A stretch of 64,000 bases of DNA from Pseudomonas viridiflava (GCF_900582625.1 NZ_UTIQ01000327.1:558001-622000); one strand, 5' to 3'. Positions 25,082 to 34,137 are shown, counted from the first letter of the stretch. The notes: generated from the letters alone by a model not told the origin. Numbers and translations: made by a program.

Positions 25082-25543
25082 TTAGCGCAGCTTCTTGATG
25101 CGTTCGCTTGGGCTGATCACGTCTGTCAGGCGGATGCCGAACTTCTCGTTGACCACCACCACCTCGCCATGGGCGATCAGGGTGCCGTTGACCAACACGT
25201 CCAGCGGTTCACCGGCCAGGCGATCGAGCTCGATCACCGAGCCCTGGTTGAGCTGCAAGAGGTTGCGGATGGTGATTTCGGTGTTGCCCACTTCCATGGA
25301 AATGGACACCGGAATGTCGAGAATCACATCCAGGTTCGGGCCTTCCAAACTCACCGGCAGGTTGTTTTTTGGCGAGCTGGCGAACTCTTCCATCGAGGCG
25401 CGCGGCGCGCTGCTCTCGCCGGCGCTCTGGTTGAGCATCGCGTCGATGTCGTCCTGGTTAGCGTCACCGGCCTCAGAGAGCGCAGCCGCCCATTCGTCTG
25501 CCAGTGCCTGCTCTTCCGGGGAGGTTTCTTCTTCGTCTGCCAT
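25082..25543 (-). CDS. fliN: Flagellar motor switch protein FliN
   Basis: FliN forms the lower part of the C-ring with FliM and takes part in CheY response and export-substrate delivery. It is 153 residues: an acidic N-terminal extension (MADEEETSPEEQ..., 1-65) and a C-terminal SpoA domain at about 70-150 (LDVILDIPVSISMEVGNTEI ... LDRLAGEPLDVLVNGTLIAHGEVVVV). It lies 58 bases downstream of fliM and 3 bases upstream of fliO. Confidence 0.97.
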   Translation of the reverse strand: MADEEETSPEEQALADEWAAALSEAGDANQDDIDAMLNQSAGESSAPRASMEEFASSPKNNLPVSLEGPNLDVILDIPVSISMEVGNTEITIRNLLQLNQGSVIELDRLAGEPLDVLVNGTLIAHGEVVVVNEKFGIRLTDVISPSERIKKLR

Positions 25544-25601
25544 GTGTTCCTCGCCTTGCGTTATTCGGTGGTGCTAATGGGTTTTAAGCTGGCGGCTTCG
25601 C

Positions 25602-26567
25602 TCAGCGTTCAATCGGTTCCAGCACCTGGAAGGCCAGGTTGCCTTTGTGGGCGCCGAGCTTGACCTTGAAGGCCGGCACGCCGCTGGCCCGCATGATCAT
25701 TTCTTCGGGCATGTCCACGGGAATCACATCGCCGGGCTGCATATGCAGGATGTCGCGCAGCCTCAATTGACGGCGCGCGATGGTCGCGGCCAAGGGCACG
25801 CTGACGTCGAGGATGTCTTCACGCAGGGCTTTGACCCAACGTTCGTCCTGGTCATCGACATCGGACTGAAAGCCGGCGTCGAGCATGTCGCGAATCGGTT
25901 CGATCATCGAATACGGCATGGTCACGTGCAGGTCGCCGCCACCGCCGTCCAGCTCGATATGGAAGGTCGACACCACAACCACTTCGCTGGGGCTGACGAT
26001 GTTGGCCAGCGCCGGGTTCACTTCCGAGTTCATGTACTCGAAGTTCACGTCCAGCACCGCGTGCCAGGCTTCCTTGAGGTCGATAAACGCCTGGTCGATG
26101 ACCATGCGCACCACGCGCAATTCGGTGGGGGTGAATTCCCGGCCTTCGATCTTGGCGTGGCGGCCGTCGCCGCCGAAAAAGTTGTCCACCAGCTTGAATA
26201 CGAGCTTGGCGTCGAGAATGAAAAGACCGGTGCCGCGCAGCGGTTTCATCTTCACCAGGTTGAGGCTGGTGGGCACGTACAGCGAGTGCACGTATTCGCC
26301 GAACTTCATCACCTGTACGCCGCCCACGGCGACGTCGGCCGAGCGGCGCAACAGGTTGAACATGCTGATACGGGTGTAGCGCGCGAACCGCTCGTTGATC
26401 ATTTCCAGCGTGGGCATGCGCCCGCGCACGATGCGGTCCTGGCTGGAGAGGTCGTAACTTTTGACGCTGCCGGGAATGGCAGCGTCTTCGGTTTCCACCG
26501 CGCCGTCGTCGACACCATGCAACAGGGCATCGATTTCATCCTGGGATAACAGGTCTTGGACGGCCAT
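25602..26567 (-). CDS. fliM: Flagellar motor switch protein FliM
   Basis: FliM is the C-ring protein that binds CheY-P and transmits it to FliG. It is 321 residues: the N-terminal CheY-binding peptide LSQDEIDALLHG (residues 7-18), a middle CheC-like domain (about 45-230, including FILDAKLVFKLVDNFFGGDGR) and a C-terminal SpoA domain (about 245-315). It is the second gene of the fliL operon. The N-terminal peptide is the reference used for comparison with the CheA linker repeats. Confidence 0.97.
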   Translation of the reverse strand: MAVQDLLSQDEIDALLHGVDDGAVETEDAAIPGSVKSYDLSSQDRIVRGRMPTLEMINERFARYTRISMFNLLRRSADVAVGGVQVMKFGEYVHSLYVPTSLNLVKMKPLRGTGLFILDAKLVFKLVDNFFGGDGRHAKIEGREFTPTELRVVRMVIDQAFIDLKEAWHAVLDVNFEYMNSEVNPALANIVSPSEVVVVSTFHIELDGGGGDLHVTMPYSMIEPIRDMLDAGFQSDVDDQDERWVKALREDILDVSVPLAATIARRQLRLRDILHMQPGDVIPVDMPEEMIMRASGVPAFKVKLGAHKGNLAFQVLEPIER

Positions 26568-26605
26568 CTGCGTTACCTACTGAAAGACGGTGACTGAATA
26601 ACGGT

Positions 26606-27163
26606 TTATTGCAGAACGATATTGGTGAACAGCACTTGCTCGACCGTGGTATCGCCCACTTCTTTCTTCGCCAGTTCCTGCACGCTGGCGGTGGCCAACT
26701 GACGGAGCATTTCCTTGCCGACCGGGGTCGTCAGGTTGTCAAAATTCTGCCCCGAAAACAGCAACACCAGGTTATTGCGCAGTACCGGCATATGGGCCTT
26801 GAGCGCGTCGACTTTATCTTTATCGCGCGCCATCAAGGCGACGCTGACTTGCATATACCGCTGGCGCCCGTTGACGTTGAAGTTCACCACAAAGGCTGGC
26901 GCCAACACTTCGTAAATCGCTTCTTTCTTCAGCGGTTTGCCGTCCGGGCCTTTGCCCTCTTCGGCGCCGCCATGCTCGCCTTCCTTTGCCGCTTCGGCAG
27001 CAGGCGCGCTCTTGTGCATCAAAAACCAGGTGGCGCCGACCGAGCCACCAATGGCGATCAGCAGGCCGACCACAATCAGGATGATCAGCTTCAGCTTGCC
27101 CTTGCCGGGAGGCGGTGCGGAGCCATCGGCCGCCGGTGCTGCTGCTTTTTCTTTCTTAGCCAT
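26606..27163 (-). CDS. fliL: Flagellar basal body protein FliL
   Basis: FliL is a 185-residue single-span protein that surrounds the stator and supports torque under load. It has a Lys/Pro-rich cytoplasmic start, a membrane helix at about 24-46 and a periplasmic stomatin-like domain (about 85-185: APAFVVNFNVNGRQRYMQVSVALMAR). It is the first gene of the fliLMNOPQR-flhB operon; a sigma-54-type promoter lies about 50 bases upstream. Confidence 0.95.
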   Translation of the reverse strand: MAKKEKAAAPAADGSAPPPGKGKLKLIILIVVGLLIAIGGSVGATWFLMHKSAPAAEAAKEGEHGGAEEGKGPDGKPLKKEAIYEVLAPAFVVNFNVNGRQRYMQVSVALMARDKDKVDALKAHMPVLRNNLVLLFSGQNFDNLTTPVGKEMLRQLATASVQELAKKEVGDTTVEQVLFTNIVLQ

Positions 27164-27213
27164 GCCAATAATCCGTCACTGATCGGAAATCTATCCGTGT
27201 TCAAAGGGTTAGG

Positions 27214-27229
27214 AGCAAGTGTTATGCCA
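27214..27229 (-). promoter_or_regulatory. Sigma-54 promoter for the fliL operon
   Basis: The minus strand reads TGGCATAACACTTGCT, matching the -24/-12 consensus TGGCAC-N5-TTGCW at all key bases. The predicted transcript start is about 40 bases before the fliL ATG. Confidence 0.75.
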
Positions 27230-27458
27230 GCTTGCCAGGCACGAGTGCTAACAAGCTGTTTGCACGACAATTGCTGCCAGCAGTAGAGCAAACATAGCGG
27301 AGGACGCTCTGGGAAACTACCTACAACACAGACCGTTCACTGCAATTGCTCACCTAGTACAGGTCTGAAGCCCAACTTCAGCGTTGGTTCTAACGCAACG
27401 GGCGCAGCGATATACCAGCCGCGTCTGGCGCTGTCACTGAAAAAACGCGTCAGAAACA

Positions 27459-27495
27459 ACAACGCCCGCTTACCGAATTGGTAAGCGGGCGTTGT
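27459..27495 (-). terminator. Intrinsic terminator after fliK
   Basis: A 16-bp perfect stem (27459-27474 with 27480-27495, loop GAATT on the plus strand) lies about 50 bases after the fliK stop and is followed on the minus strand by a T-rich run (TTGTTTC). It separates fliK from the fliL operon. The rest of the 27164-27543 spacer holds only the fliL promoter; I see no further gene in it. Confidence 0.75.
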
Positions 27496-27543
27496 CAGTC
27501 TAGATCACATGTGCCTGACGGCCCGGCTGCCGCCAGTGTCAGC

Positions 27544-28845
27544 TTAGGCGTAGTAGTCCACCAGACCACGGCCACCGGTCACGGCGCCGTTGCTGCGAAT
27601 TTCGCTGGTGCCGACGCTGATCTCTTCATCGCCCCCACCGAAACCGCTGTTGCTGGAACCACCACGGCTCTGCTGACCATCGCCGCCGTTCTGCCCGGCC
27701 CAGCCGCGATTGAGCGATTGATCGGACACGTTGACGTCCATGGTCATGCCCTGCTGCGTAAACATCTCACGCAGGCGGTGCATGGACTCTGTCACCGCAT
27801 CGCGTACCGCCATGTGCGGGCTGGCGAAGGTCACTTGGGTGGCGGCGTCCTGAGCCATGTTGATGCGCACTTCCAGGCGGCCAAGGTCTGGCGGATCGAG
27901 CTGAATGTCGGCCGATTTCAGGTTCTGGCTGGACATCCACATTACCTTGTCGACCACGTCTTCGGTCCACACGCCCTGCTGCATCGACACCGGCGCGCCC
28001 GGCACCAGCGGCGTGCGCTGCGCCTGGGTGACCTGCTGATTGACCGCCTGATTCAACGCGCTGAGCTTGTTGGCAAACGAATCGCTGGGCACATCGACGC
28101 TGCTGTCTTTCAACGCCTCGATGCTGTCTTTGCCGTTATCCAGCAAACCCAGCTCGTCGGTAATCTGGCTTTCGCCGCCTTCGGTTTTGCCCGTCAGCTG
28201 CGCCATGGCAGCGGCGAAATCCTGGCCACCGGTTTGCCCAGCCTGGGCGGCGGATGGATTGCTGCCGCCCTTCTGATTCGCCGCTTGCGCCTTGGCCGCC
28301 AGGTCGAGCACCAGGTCGACGCCCGGCAACTCGCTCATGGCATCCACTTGCGGGTCGTGGCCGGTGTCTTCGGTCTGGGTGATTTGTGGCGTCACCATGC
28401 CGGTGAGCGACAACGGAATGTCGAGCGTTTCTTCGCCCTCCCCCGTAGTCGGCAGCGCCGTGTCTTCGGTGGTCGGCTGCTGCATCTGCTGCCCGGCCAT
28501 GGCCAGCAGAATCATCGGATCGATTACCGGCTCGCCGACTGCCGGCTCGGTCGGCAAGGGATTGCCGCTATCGGCAACGGCCGGCTCGTCCGTGGTTGCC
28601 GCTGTAGCAGTTTGCTCGGCGGGTTTGCTGTCGTCAGCCTTGTCGTTGGACTTGGCGTTCTTGGACTTGGCTGCCGCTTCATTACGGTCGACAGCCTTGT
28701 CCTGACGCTCCTTGGCATACACCTTGGCGAAGCTGGAAGCATCGTCCTTGCTGGGCTCGGCCTGTTTAGGCTGAGACTTTGCAGGCGCTGCTTGCGGCTT
28801 GGCCACAGGGGCGGAATTCAGAAGTGGATCTGAGGCAACGGACAT
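27544..28845 (-). CDS. fliK: Flagellar hook-length control protein FliK
   Basis: FliK measures hook length and triggers the FlhB switch. It is 433 residues, with a long Ala/Asp/Gln-rich, disordered N-terminal part (1-290) and the conserved C-terminal domain at about 300-400 (WTEDVVDKVMWMSSQNLKSADIQLDPPDLGRLEVRINMAQDAATQVTFASP, listed here as two joined segments around LDPPDLGRLEVRI). The tail is Gly/Ser-rich. It has its own sigma-54-type promoter upstream and terminator downstream. A second FliK-domain protein is encoded at 4906-6477. Confidence 0.95.
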   Translation of the reverse strand: MSVASDPLLNSAPVAKPQAAPAKSQPKQAEPSKDDASSFAKVYAKERQDKAVDRNEAAAKSKNAKSNDKADDSKPAEQTATAATTDEPAVADSGNPLPTEPAVGEPVIDPMILLAMAGQQMQQPTTEDTALPTTGEGEETLDIPLSLTGMVTPQITQTEDTGHDPQVDAMSELPGVDLVLDLAAKAQAANQKGGSNPSAAQAGQTGGQDFAAAMAQLTGKTEGGESQITDELGLLDNGKDSIEALKDSSVDVPSDSFANKLSALNQAVNQQVTQAQRTPLVPGAPVSMQQGVWTEDVVDKVMWMSSQNLKSADIQLDPPDLGRLEVRINMAQDAATQVTFASPHMAVRDAVTESMHRLREMFTQQGMTMDVNVSDQSLNRGWAGQNGGDGQQSRGGSSNSGFGGGDEEISVGTSEIRSNGAVTGGRGLVDYYA

Positions 28846-28885
28846 TTAGCACTCTCTCCGTGCGGGTGGGTCGTGATGGAGAGAT

Positions 28886-28901
28886 AGCAAGGGATGGGCC
28901 A
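28886..28901 (-). promoter_or_regulatory. Sigma-54 promoter for fliK
   Basis: The minus strand reads TGGCCCATCCCTTGCT. TGGC and TTGCT are intact with correct -24/-12 spacing. It is about 40 bases upstream of the fliK ATG. Confidence 0.65.
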
Positions 28902-28924
28902 ACTTTGCGTCGCCCGTGTTTTGC

Positions 28925-29003
28925 GTAGGAGCCAGCTTGCTGGCGAACCGTGGAAAAGGCGCTGAACGAGGTTTGCAGGGTTCGCCAGCAAGCTGGCTCC
29001 TAC
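28925..29003. repeat. REP doublet (REPIN), overlaps the hptB stop codon
   Basis: This has the same 23-base arms as the doublet at 6808 (28925-28947 and inverted at 28981-29003), and its spacer shares TGGAAA and GAGGTTTGCAGGG. The outer edge of one arm supplies the TAG stop codon of the HPt gene (29000-29002). Confidence 0.9.
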
Positions 29004-29359
29004 AACGACGAAAACCGCTGACGCTCGGACTTGAGCAAAATCCGCACAATGGCGAATTCGCGTTCGATCTGCTCCAGCACCGCAGGCGCATCCGCCAGTA
29101 CGGTGGCGCTGCGCGAATCGTCTTCCAATTGCTTGCACAGGTTCGCCAACAGCGGCGCGCCCATGTTGCTGCAGCTGCCTTTAAAGCTGTGGGCCGCCAG
29201 GCGCAGTTCGTGGGCATCGTTGTTGGCGAGGGCTTGGTGCAGCAGGCGCAGGCGCTCTTCGGAGTCGGCGATAAAGGTATCCAGCAGCAAGGGATACTCA
29301 GCCTCCATGATGTCCTGTAGGCCGGCCAATACCGCACTGTCGAGATGAATGTCAGCCAC
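29000..29359 (-). CDS. Histidine phosphotransfer protein, HptB-like
   Basis: This is a 119-residue single HPt domain with the phospho-acceptor His57 in AAHSFKGSCSNMGA. In P. aeruginosa, HptB receives phosphate from several sensor hybrids and passes it to HsbR. Here the gene follows an HsbR-like and an HsbA-like gene in the same orientation, so it is the matching module (HptB-HsbR-HsbA). The stop codon lies in the arm of a REP doublet, so the C terminus may have been set by that insertion. Confidence 0.9.
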   Translation of the reverse strand: MADIHLDSAVLAGLQDIMEAEYPLLLDTFIADSEERLRLLHQALANNDAHELRLAAHSFKGSCSNMGAPLLANLCKQLEDDSRSATVLADAPAVLEQIEREFAIVRILLKSERQRFSSL

Positions 29360-29389
29360 CGGAACGCTCCCTGAGCAAAACGCTCAAGA

Positions 29390-31093
29390 TTATGCCTGAT
29401 CGATCCACGAGAACTCCACGCTCACCCCGCGTCCGTCGTCTGCCCAGGTGGAGCGGTCGGTAAGTCGGCGGATCAGGCTCAGGCCGCGCCCTGACAAGCT
29501 TTGCGCGGTGCGCTGGCGTTCCAGAATGGTCGACACATCGAAGCCGGGGCCGCTGTCTTCGACCTTGACCACCAGGCGCCCACCGTTGGCTTCGGGCAGC
29601 AGTTGCAAGTGAAAGCGCACGTAGCCGTGGTCCAGCTCGGCCAGGCGCAGGCTGCGTTGGCGGTAGTACTCGGCAAAGCCGGCGGCATCGCATTTGAGCC
29701 GTGAATCCAAGCCCAACACGCCGTGCTCAAGGGCATTGGAGTACAGCTCGGCGAGCACGCTGTATAACGCGCCACCCTGAAAGCGCAGGCCGTGCACTTC
29801 CAGCAGCAGTTGCAAGAGGAACGGCAAAGGATTGAAGCGTTTGAGGGTTTGCGCGCGGAATTCGAAGCTGGCGGCCCAGTCCAGCGGGCTGCTGTGGCCG
29901 TTGTCGACAAATGCCAGCGCCGGGCGCGGCAAGGAGTCGGGTTCGACCATGCACACTTCAACCATGCTGACGTCGTCATGCGCCTCACCGCGAAAGGCGG
30001 TGAGCGCTTGCTGGATTTCCTCAAACAGCAGGTCGGGTTGGCGATTGGCAGAGAACACATTCAGCAGCCGCGACTCGCCAAACATCTGCTCGCCCGGATT
30101 GGCCGTTTCCAGCACGCCATCGGAGAGCAGGAACACGCGGTCACCCAATTCCATCGGGTAGATTTCGCAGGCGTCTTTGAAGTCTGCCGGGTCCAGCACG
30201 CCAAGCGGCAAATGCCGCGACACCAACGGCAAACGCTCGCCGGTGGCGATGCGATGCAGGTAACCGTCCGGCAGACCGCCGTTCCAAACTTCGCACACGC
30301 GGCGCTGAAAACTGATGTTAAGCAGCGTGGCGCAGCAGAACACGCCCACCGGCAGAATGCGTTTGAGCTTGGCGTTTACCTCGCGAAGAATTTCCGTCAG
30401 CGAATAACCCTTGGCGGTCATGCCGTAGAACACTTCGGCCAACGGCATGGCGCCGATGGCAGCGGGCAAGCCGTGACCGGTGAAGTCGCCGAGCAGCACA
30501 TGCATGCCGCCCGAAGGCTTGAACGCGGCCAATAGCAGGTCGCCGTTGAACACCGCAAACGGTGACTGCAGGTAGCGAATGTTGGGCGCGTTCAGACAGC
30601 CCGAGTGGGCCACTTTGTCGAAGACCGCTTTGGCCACACGCTGCTCGGTGAGCAGGTGCTCGTTGTGCCGGGCAATCAGGTCGCGCTGTTCCAGCACGGT
30701 GGCCTGCAACCGGCGCAGGCGGTCCATGGCTTTGATCTTGGCTTCGAGAATGACGCGGTTGTAAGGCTTGGCCAGAAAGTCGTCGCCGCCAGCGTCGAGG
30801 CAGCGCACCAGTGCTTCGCCCTCGGTCAGCGAGGTGAGAAAAATGATCGGCACCAGCGCTTCGCCGGCCTTGAGTTTGATACGTCGCGCCGCCTCAAAGC
30901 CGTCCATCACCGGCATCAAGGCGTCCATCAGCACCAGGTCGGGCCGCTCCTGGTCGAACATCGCCACCGCTTCCAAGCCATTGGCGGCGGTGATGGCGCG
31001 ATGGCCCTGACGGCTGATGATGCTCGACAACAACATGCGGTCGGCGGCGTTGTCTTCGGCAATCAGTACGGACAGGCGCGGATCCAGCGACAT
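29390..31093 (-). CDS. HsbR-like response regulator with PP2C phosphatase and kinase domains
   Basis: This 567-residue protein has a receiver domain (1-125, phospho-acceptor Asp57 in LVLMDALMPVMDG), a PP2C/SpoIIE-type phosphatase (about 165-375, with GDFTGHGLPAAIGAMPLAEVF and LLSDGVLETANPGEQMF) and a C-terminal HATPase_c anti-sigma-type domain (about 430-560: ELYSNALEHGVLGLD and SGRGLSLIRRL). This is the HsbR architecture. In the known system it phosphorylates or dephosphorylates the antagonist HsbA under HptB control, linking surface sensing to FlgM and c-di-GMP. The position between fliK and fliJ ties it to flagellar expression. Confidence 0.92.
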   Translation of the reverse strand: MSLDPRLSVLIAEDNAADRMLLSSIISRQGHRAITAANGLEAVAMFDQERPDLVLMDALMPVMDGFEAARRIKLKAGEALVPIIFLTSLTEGEALVRCLDAGGDDFLAKPYNRVILEAKIKAMDRLRRLQATVLEQRDLIARHNEHLLTEQRVAKAVFDKVAHSGCLNAPNIRYLQSPFAVFNGDLLLAAFKPSGGMHVLLGDFTGHGLPAAIGAMPLAEVFYGMTAKGYSLTEILREVNAKLKRILPVGVFCCATLLNISFQRRVCEVWNGGLPDGYLHRIATGERLPLVSRHLPLGVLDPADFKDACEIYPMELGDRVFLLSDGVLETANPGEQMFGESRLLNVFSANRQPDLLFEEIQQALTAFRGEAHDDVSMVEVCMVEPDSLPRPALAFVDNGHSSPLDWAASFEFRAQTLKRFNPLPFLLQLLLEVHGLRFQGGALYSVLAELYSNALEHGVLGLDSRLKCDAAGFAEYYRQRSLRLAELDHGYVRFHLQLLPEANGGRLVVKVEDSGPGFDVSTILERQRTAQSLSGRGLSLIRRLTDRSTWADDGRGVSVEFSWIDQA

Positions 31094-31097
31094 GGCG

Positions 31098-31403
31098 TCA
31101 GATAATCTTGAACAGCTGTTCGAAGTTGGAAATAGCCAGAATTTTGCGCACGTCGGCGTTGCAATTCACCAGGCTGATCTGCGCGTTGTCGCCACCGGCA
31201 TGGTCACGCAACAGCAGCAACATGCCGAGCGCCGAGCTGTCCAGGTAGGTGGTGTGGTCCAGGTCGACCACATAGCGTTTGGGCGTTACGTTCACGCGCT
31301 CGTAAGAGTCGCGAAACGCCTGATGGGTGCCAAAATCGAAACGTCCTTGAATGCGGATGGTCAGCTCTTGCCCGTCGTCAGACGGTAATGAAGTGATGGC
31401 CAT
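31098..31403 (-). CDS. HsbA-like anti-sigma factor antagonist (STAS domain)
   Basis: This is a 101-residue STAS-domain protein. The phospho-acceptor serine lies in TTYLDSSALGMLL (Ser56 or Ser57), the usual place for SpoIIAA/HsbA proteins. It is 4 bases upstream of the HsbR-like gene, its likely kinase/phosphatase. In P. aeruginosa HsbA binds FlgM or a diguanylate cyclase depending on phosphorylation; transfer of that role here is inference. The spacer before it (31404-31492) is AT-rich and may hold a promoter, but I cannot point to a clear -35/-10 pair. Confidence 0.9.
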   Translation of the reverse strand: MAITSLPSDDGQELTIRIQGRFDFGTHQAFRDSYERVNVTPKRYVVDLDHTTYLDSSALGMLLLLRDHAGGDNAQISLVNCNADVRKILAISNFEQLFKII

Positions 31404-31492
31404 GAGAAGCTCCCCTACCCCAAATGAATCTGGTTATTTATAAATAAGAAAAAACAAACGGTTGTGGCTTTTCCTCACTCTAGCAGCTGAAT

Positions 31493-31945
31493 TCAATCAC
31501 GCTCACGTTGCAGCAAACGCTGTGATAACTCGTCGAGCAACTTCTGTTCGCGCTTGTCAGCAGCCACCCGTGCTTCGTCCATGTACTTCTGCACCAGCTT
31601 GCGCAGCCCTTCGAGGCGGGCGTATTTCTGTTGCCACAACTCGCGGGCCTTATCGAGGTTGGTGCGGTGCCAGTCGACGCTCTGGTTCTGCTGTTTGATG
31701 GCGGTTTCCAGCTGCGCCAAAAAGCGCTGGTAGTTCATCATCCACTGCCCCGACACGCCGTTGCGGCCTTCGGTAATCCACTGCTGCTGGTAATCGCCCA
31801 AGTAGCGGTGCAGGTCGTTTAGTTTGCCTTCGGCCTGGTTCATCAGGGTTTGGCATTGGCCCAGGGCCCGTGCGGCTTCACGCTCTTCGCGTTCGGCCAT
31901 GTCGACCACCGGGGCCAAACGTGAAGCTCTGCTTGGCAACGCCAT
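31493..31945 (-). CDS. fliJ: Flagellar export chaperone FliJ
   Basis: FliJ is a 150-residue, almost wholly helical coiled-coil protein that forms the central stalk in the FliI ATPase hexamer. It is rich in Arg, Gln, Glu and Leu with heptad spacing and no Cys. It follows fliI by 25 bases. Sequence conservation in the family is low, so identification rests on size, coiled-coil character and order. Confidence 0.93.
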   Translation of the reverse strand: MALPSRASRLAPVVDMAEREEREAARALGQCQTLMNQAEGKLNDLHRYLGDYQQQWITEGRNGVSGQWMMNYQRFLAQLETAIKQQNQSVDWHRTNLDKARELWQQKYARLEGLRKLVQKYMDEARVAADKREQKLLDELSQRLLQRERD

Positions 31946-31970
31946 TTAGTACAACGTCCTTAGCAACCCA

Positions 31971-33329
31971 TCAGCGCGGCGGCGCGGGTGCGAATACCGC
32001 AGCGAGTGCGTCTTTGCTTTGCTGCAGGCTTTCATTGTCGTTGAGCCCCTGGCGCAGGTAATTGACCATTGCGGCGTGCCGGGAAATGGCCAGGTCAGTT
32101 TCCGGATCGCCGCCGGGCACATAGGCGCCAACGCTGATCAGGTCGCGACTTTGTTGGTAGCGCGACCACAACTGCTTGAAGCGTTGGGCGTTGCGCATAT
32201 GGTCGGCGTCGACCACCGCCGGCATCACCCGGCTGATGGACGCTTCAATATCAATGGCCGGGTAATGCCCTTCTTCGGCCAAGCGCCGCGACAACACAAA
32301 GTGGCCGTCGAGCACACCACGCGCCGAGTCGGCGATGGGGTCTTGTTGGTCATCACCCTCTGACAACACAGTGTAGAAGGCGGTGATCGAGCCACCACCG
32401 GCTTCGGCATTCCCGGCGCGTTCCACCAGCTTGGGCAGCTTGGCGAACACCGACGGCGGATAACCCTTGGTGGCCGGTGGCTCACCGATGGCCAGGGCGA
32501 TTTCCCGCTGCGCCTGGGCGAAACGGGTGAGCGAGTCCATCAGCAGCAACACGTTCTTGCCTTTGTCGCGGAAGTACTCGGCGATGCGCGTGCAGTACAT
32601 GGCGGCGCGCAGGCGCATCAACGGCGCGTCATCCGCTGGCGAGGCAACGACCACGGAGCGCTTGATGCCCTCCTCGCCCAGGATGTGTTCGATGAATTCC
32701 TTCACCTCACGGCCCCGTTCACCGATCAGCCCCACCACGATGATGTCGGCGTTGGTAAAGCGGGTCATCATGCCCAGCAGCACACTCTTACCCACGCCGG
32801 TACCGGCAAACAGGCCCAGGCGCTGGCCGCGACCGACGGTCAGTAAGCCGTTGATGCTGCGAATGCCGACGTCCAGCGGCGTGTCGATGGGGTGGCGATT
32901 GAGCGGGTTGATGGTCGGGCCGTCGAGCGGCACCCAATCTTCGGCTTTCATGCCGCCCTTGCCGTCCAACGCCCGCCCGGTGCCGTCCAGCACCCGGCCG
33001 AGCATGGTCATGCCCATCGGCAAGCGGCCTGAGTCAGGCAAGGGCACCACCCGCGCGCCCGGCGCAATGCCGGCTAGGCTGCCGACCGGCATCAAGTAGA
33101 TTTTGCCGTCGCCAAAGCCCATCACTTCGGCTTCAACCTGCACCGGGTGATAGCTGCCGTTATTGATCACCAGGCAGCGGCTGCCCAGCGCGGCGCGCAA
33201 GCCTTCGGCTTCAAGGGTGAGGCCGACCATGCGCAACAGGCGCCCTTCAACAATTGGCTGGGCCGGCAACTGGATCGCCTCGCTGTAGCCCGCCATGCGT
33301 TTGGCGAAGCTCAGGCGCTCAAGTCGCAT
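31971..33329 (-). CDS. fliI: Flagellum-specific ATPase FliI
   Basis: FliI is the export ATPase, related to F1-beta. From the ATG at 33329 it is 452 residues. Walker A GTGVGKS (Lys181) and Walker B VLLLMDSLTRFAQAQRE are present, as is the export-ATPase segment GYPPSVFAKLPKLVERAG. The frame extends further upstream, but those codons overlap fliH and are not FliI-like, so MRLERLSFAKRM is the start. It overlaps fliH by 11 bases. Confidence 0.97.
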   Translation of the reverse strand: MRLERLSFAKRMAGYSEAIQLPAQPIVEGRLLRMVGLTLEAEGLRAALGSRCLVINNGSYHPVQVEAEVMGFGDGKIYLMPVGSLAGIAPGARVVPLPDSGRLPMGMTMLGRVLDGTGRALDGKGGMKAEDWVPLDGPTINPLNRHPIDTPLDVGIRSINGLLTVGRGQRLGLFAGTGVGKSVLLGMMTRFTNADIIVVGLIGERGREVKEFIEHILGEEGIKRSVVVASPADDAPLMRLRAAMYCTRIAEYFRDKGKNVLLLMDSLTRFAQAQREIALAIGEPPATKGYPPSVFAKLPKLVERAGNAEAGGGSITAFYTVLSEGDDQQDPIADSARGVLDGHFVLSRRLAEEGHYPAIDIEASISRVMPAVVDADHMRNAQRFKQLWSRYQQSRDLISVGAYVPGGDPETDLAISRHAAMVNYLRQGLNDNESLQQSKDALAAVFAPAPPR

Positions 33330-34137
33330 GAATAACCTCTGGCGCGTCGCCGTCCAGATCAATCTGGATATCCGGTTCGGCTGGCGAGGTCGCCTGTTCG
33401 CGCTGCTGCTCGAACAGTTGCTTGAGCATCTGCGCCAAGCGGGTTTCGATGGTGGCGTCGATTTGCGATTGCTCGGACTCCACACGGCAGCCGCCGGGCT
33501 GCAAGGTTTCGTCTTCGAGAATGCGCCAGGTTTCTTCATGGCGATCACGCAGGGCTTTGATCAACTCGAAGTCTTGCGGGTGAATATGAATGCGCACATT
33601 GGCCGCGCCCATGGGCAACAGCTTCAGCGCCTCGCGCAGCACTTGGCGGATTTGCGTGGAATCGATGGTCAGCTCGCGCTGCACGACTTGGCGGGTCATT
33701 TGGCTGACCAACTGCACCAGCGCCACTTCGAGCTTCTGATCTTGCTCGGCAATGGGATCGAACAATTGCGCCATGACCTGTTCCAGGCTGGCGACCTTTG
33801 CAGCCAGGGCGGCGTCGGCCTCTTGCTTGGCTTTTACCTGCCCGGAACGGAAACCATCTTTCTCGCCCGTGGAAAAACCCTCGTTGTAAGCCTCCTGGCG
33901 GATGACCTCCAACTCATCGAGCGTCAAGGGTTTGACATCTTCGATCTGCACCTCTTCGCCCTGGGCGTTTACGTCCGGCTCGGGTGCGGCAGGCGCAGCA
34001 TTGTGTTCGCTGGGCGGCGGCGTCAAAGGTTCGGCGGGCTGCTCGCCCTCGGGGTCAAAACTGGGCAGCGCCCAGCGGGCCAAACCGCTGACGTCTTTGG
34101 CGCGAATCAGCTCGCTGGGGCCTTCCTTGTTGCTCAT
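33319..34137 (-). CDS. fliH: Flagellar assembly protein FliH
   Basis: FliH regulates the FliI ATPase and links it to the C-ring. It is 272 residues: an N-terminal tail (MSNKEGPSELIRAKDVSGLARWALPSF), an acidic Pro-rich part to about residue 75, a coiled coil (about 80-140) and a C-terminal domain (about 145-235, LFDPIAEQDQKLEVALVQLVSQMTRQVVQRE). It sits between fliG and fliI. Confidence 0.95.
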   Translation of the reverse strand: MSNKEGPSELIRAKDVSGLARWALPSFDPEGEQPAEPLTPPPSEHNAAPAAPEPDVNAQGEEVQIEDVKPLTLDELEVIRQEAYNEGFSTGEKDGFRSGQVKAKQEADAALAAKVASLEQVMAQLFDPIAEQDQKLEVALVQLVSQMTRQVVQRELTIDSTQIRQVLREALKLLPMGAANVRIHIHPQDFELIKALRDRHEETWRILEDETLQPGGCRVESEQSQIDATIETRLAQMLKQLFEQQREQATSPAEPDIQIDLDGDAPEVIHAT

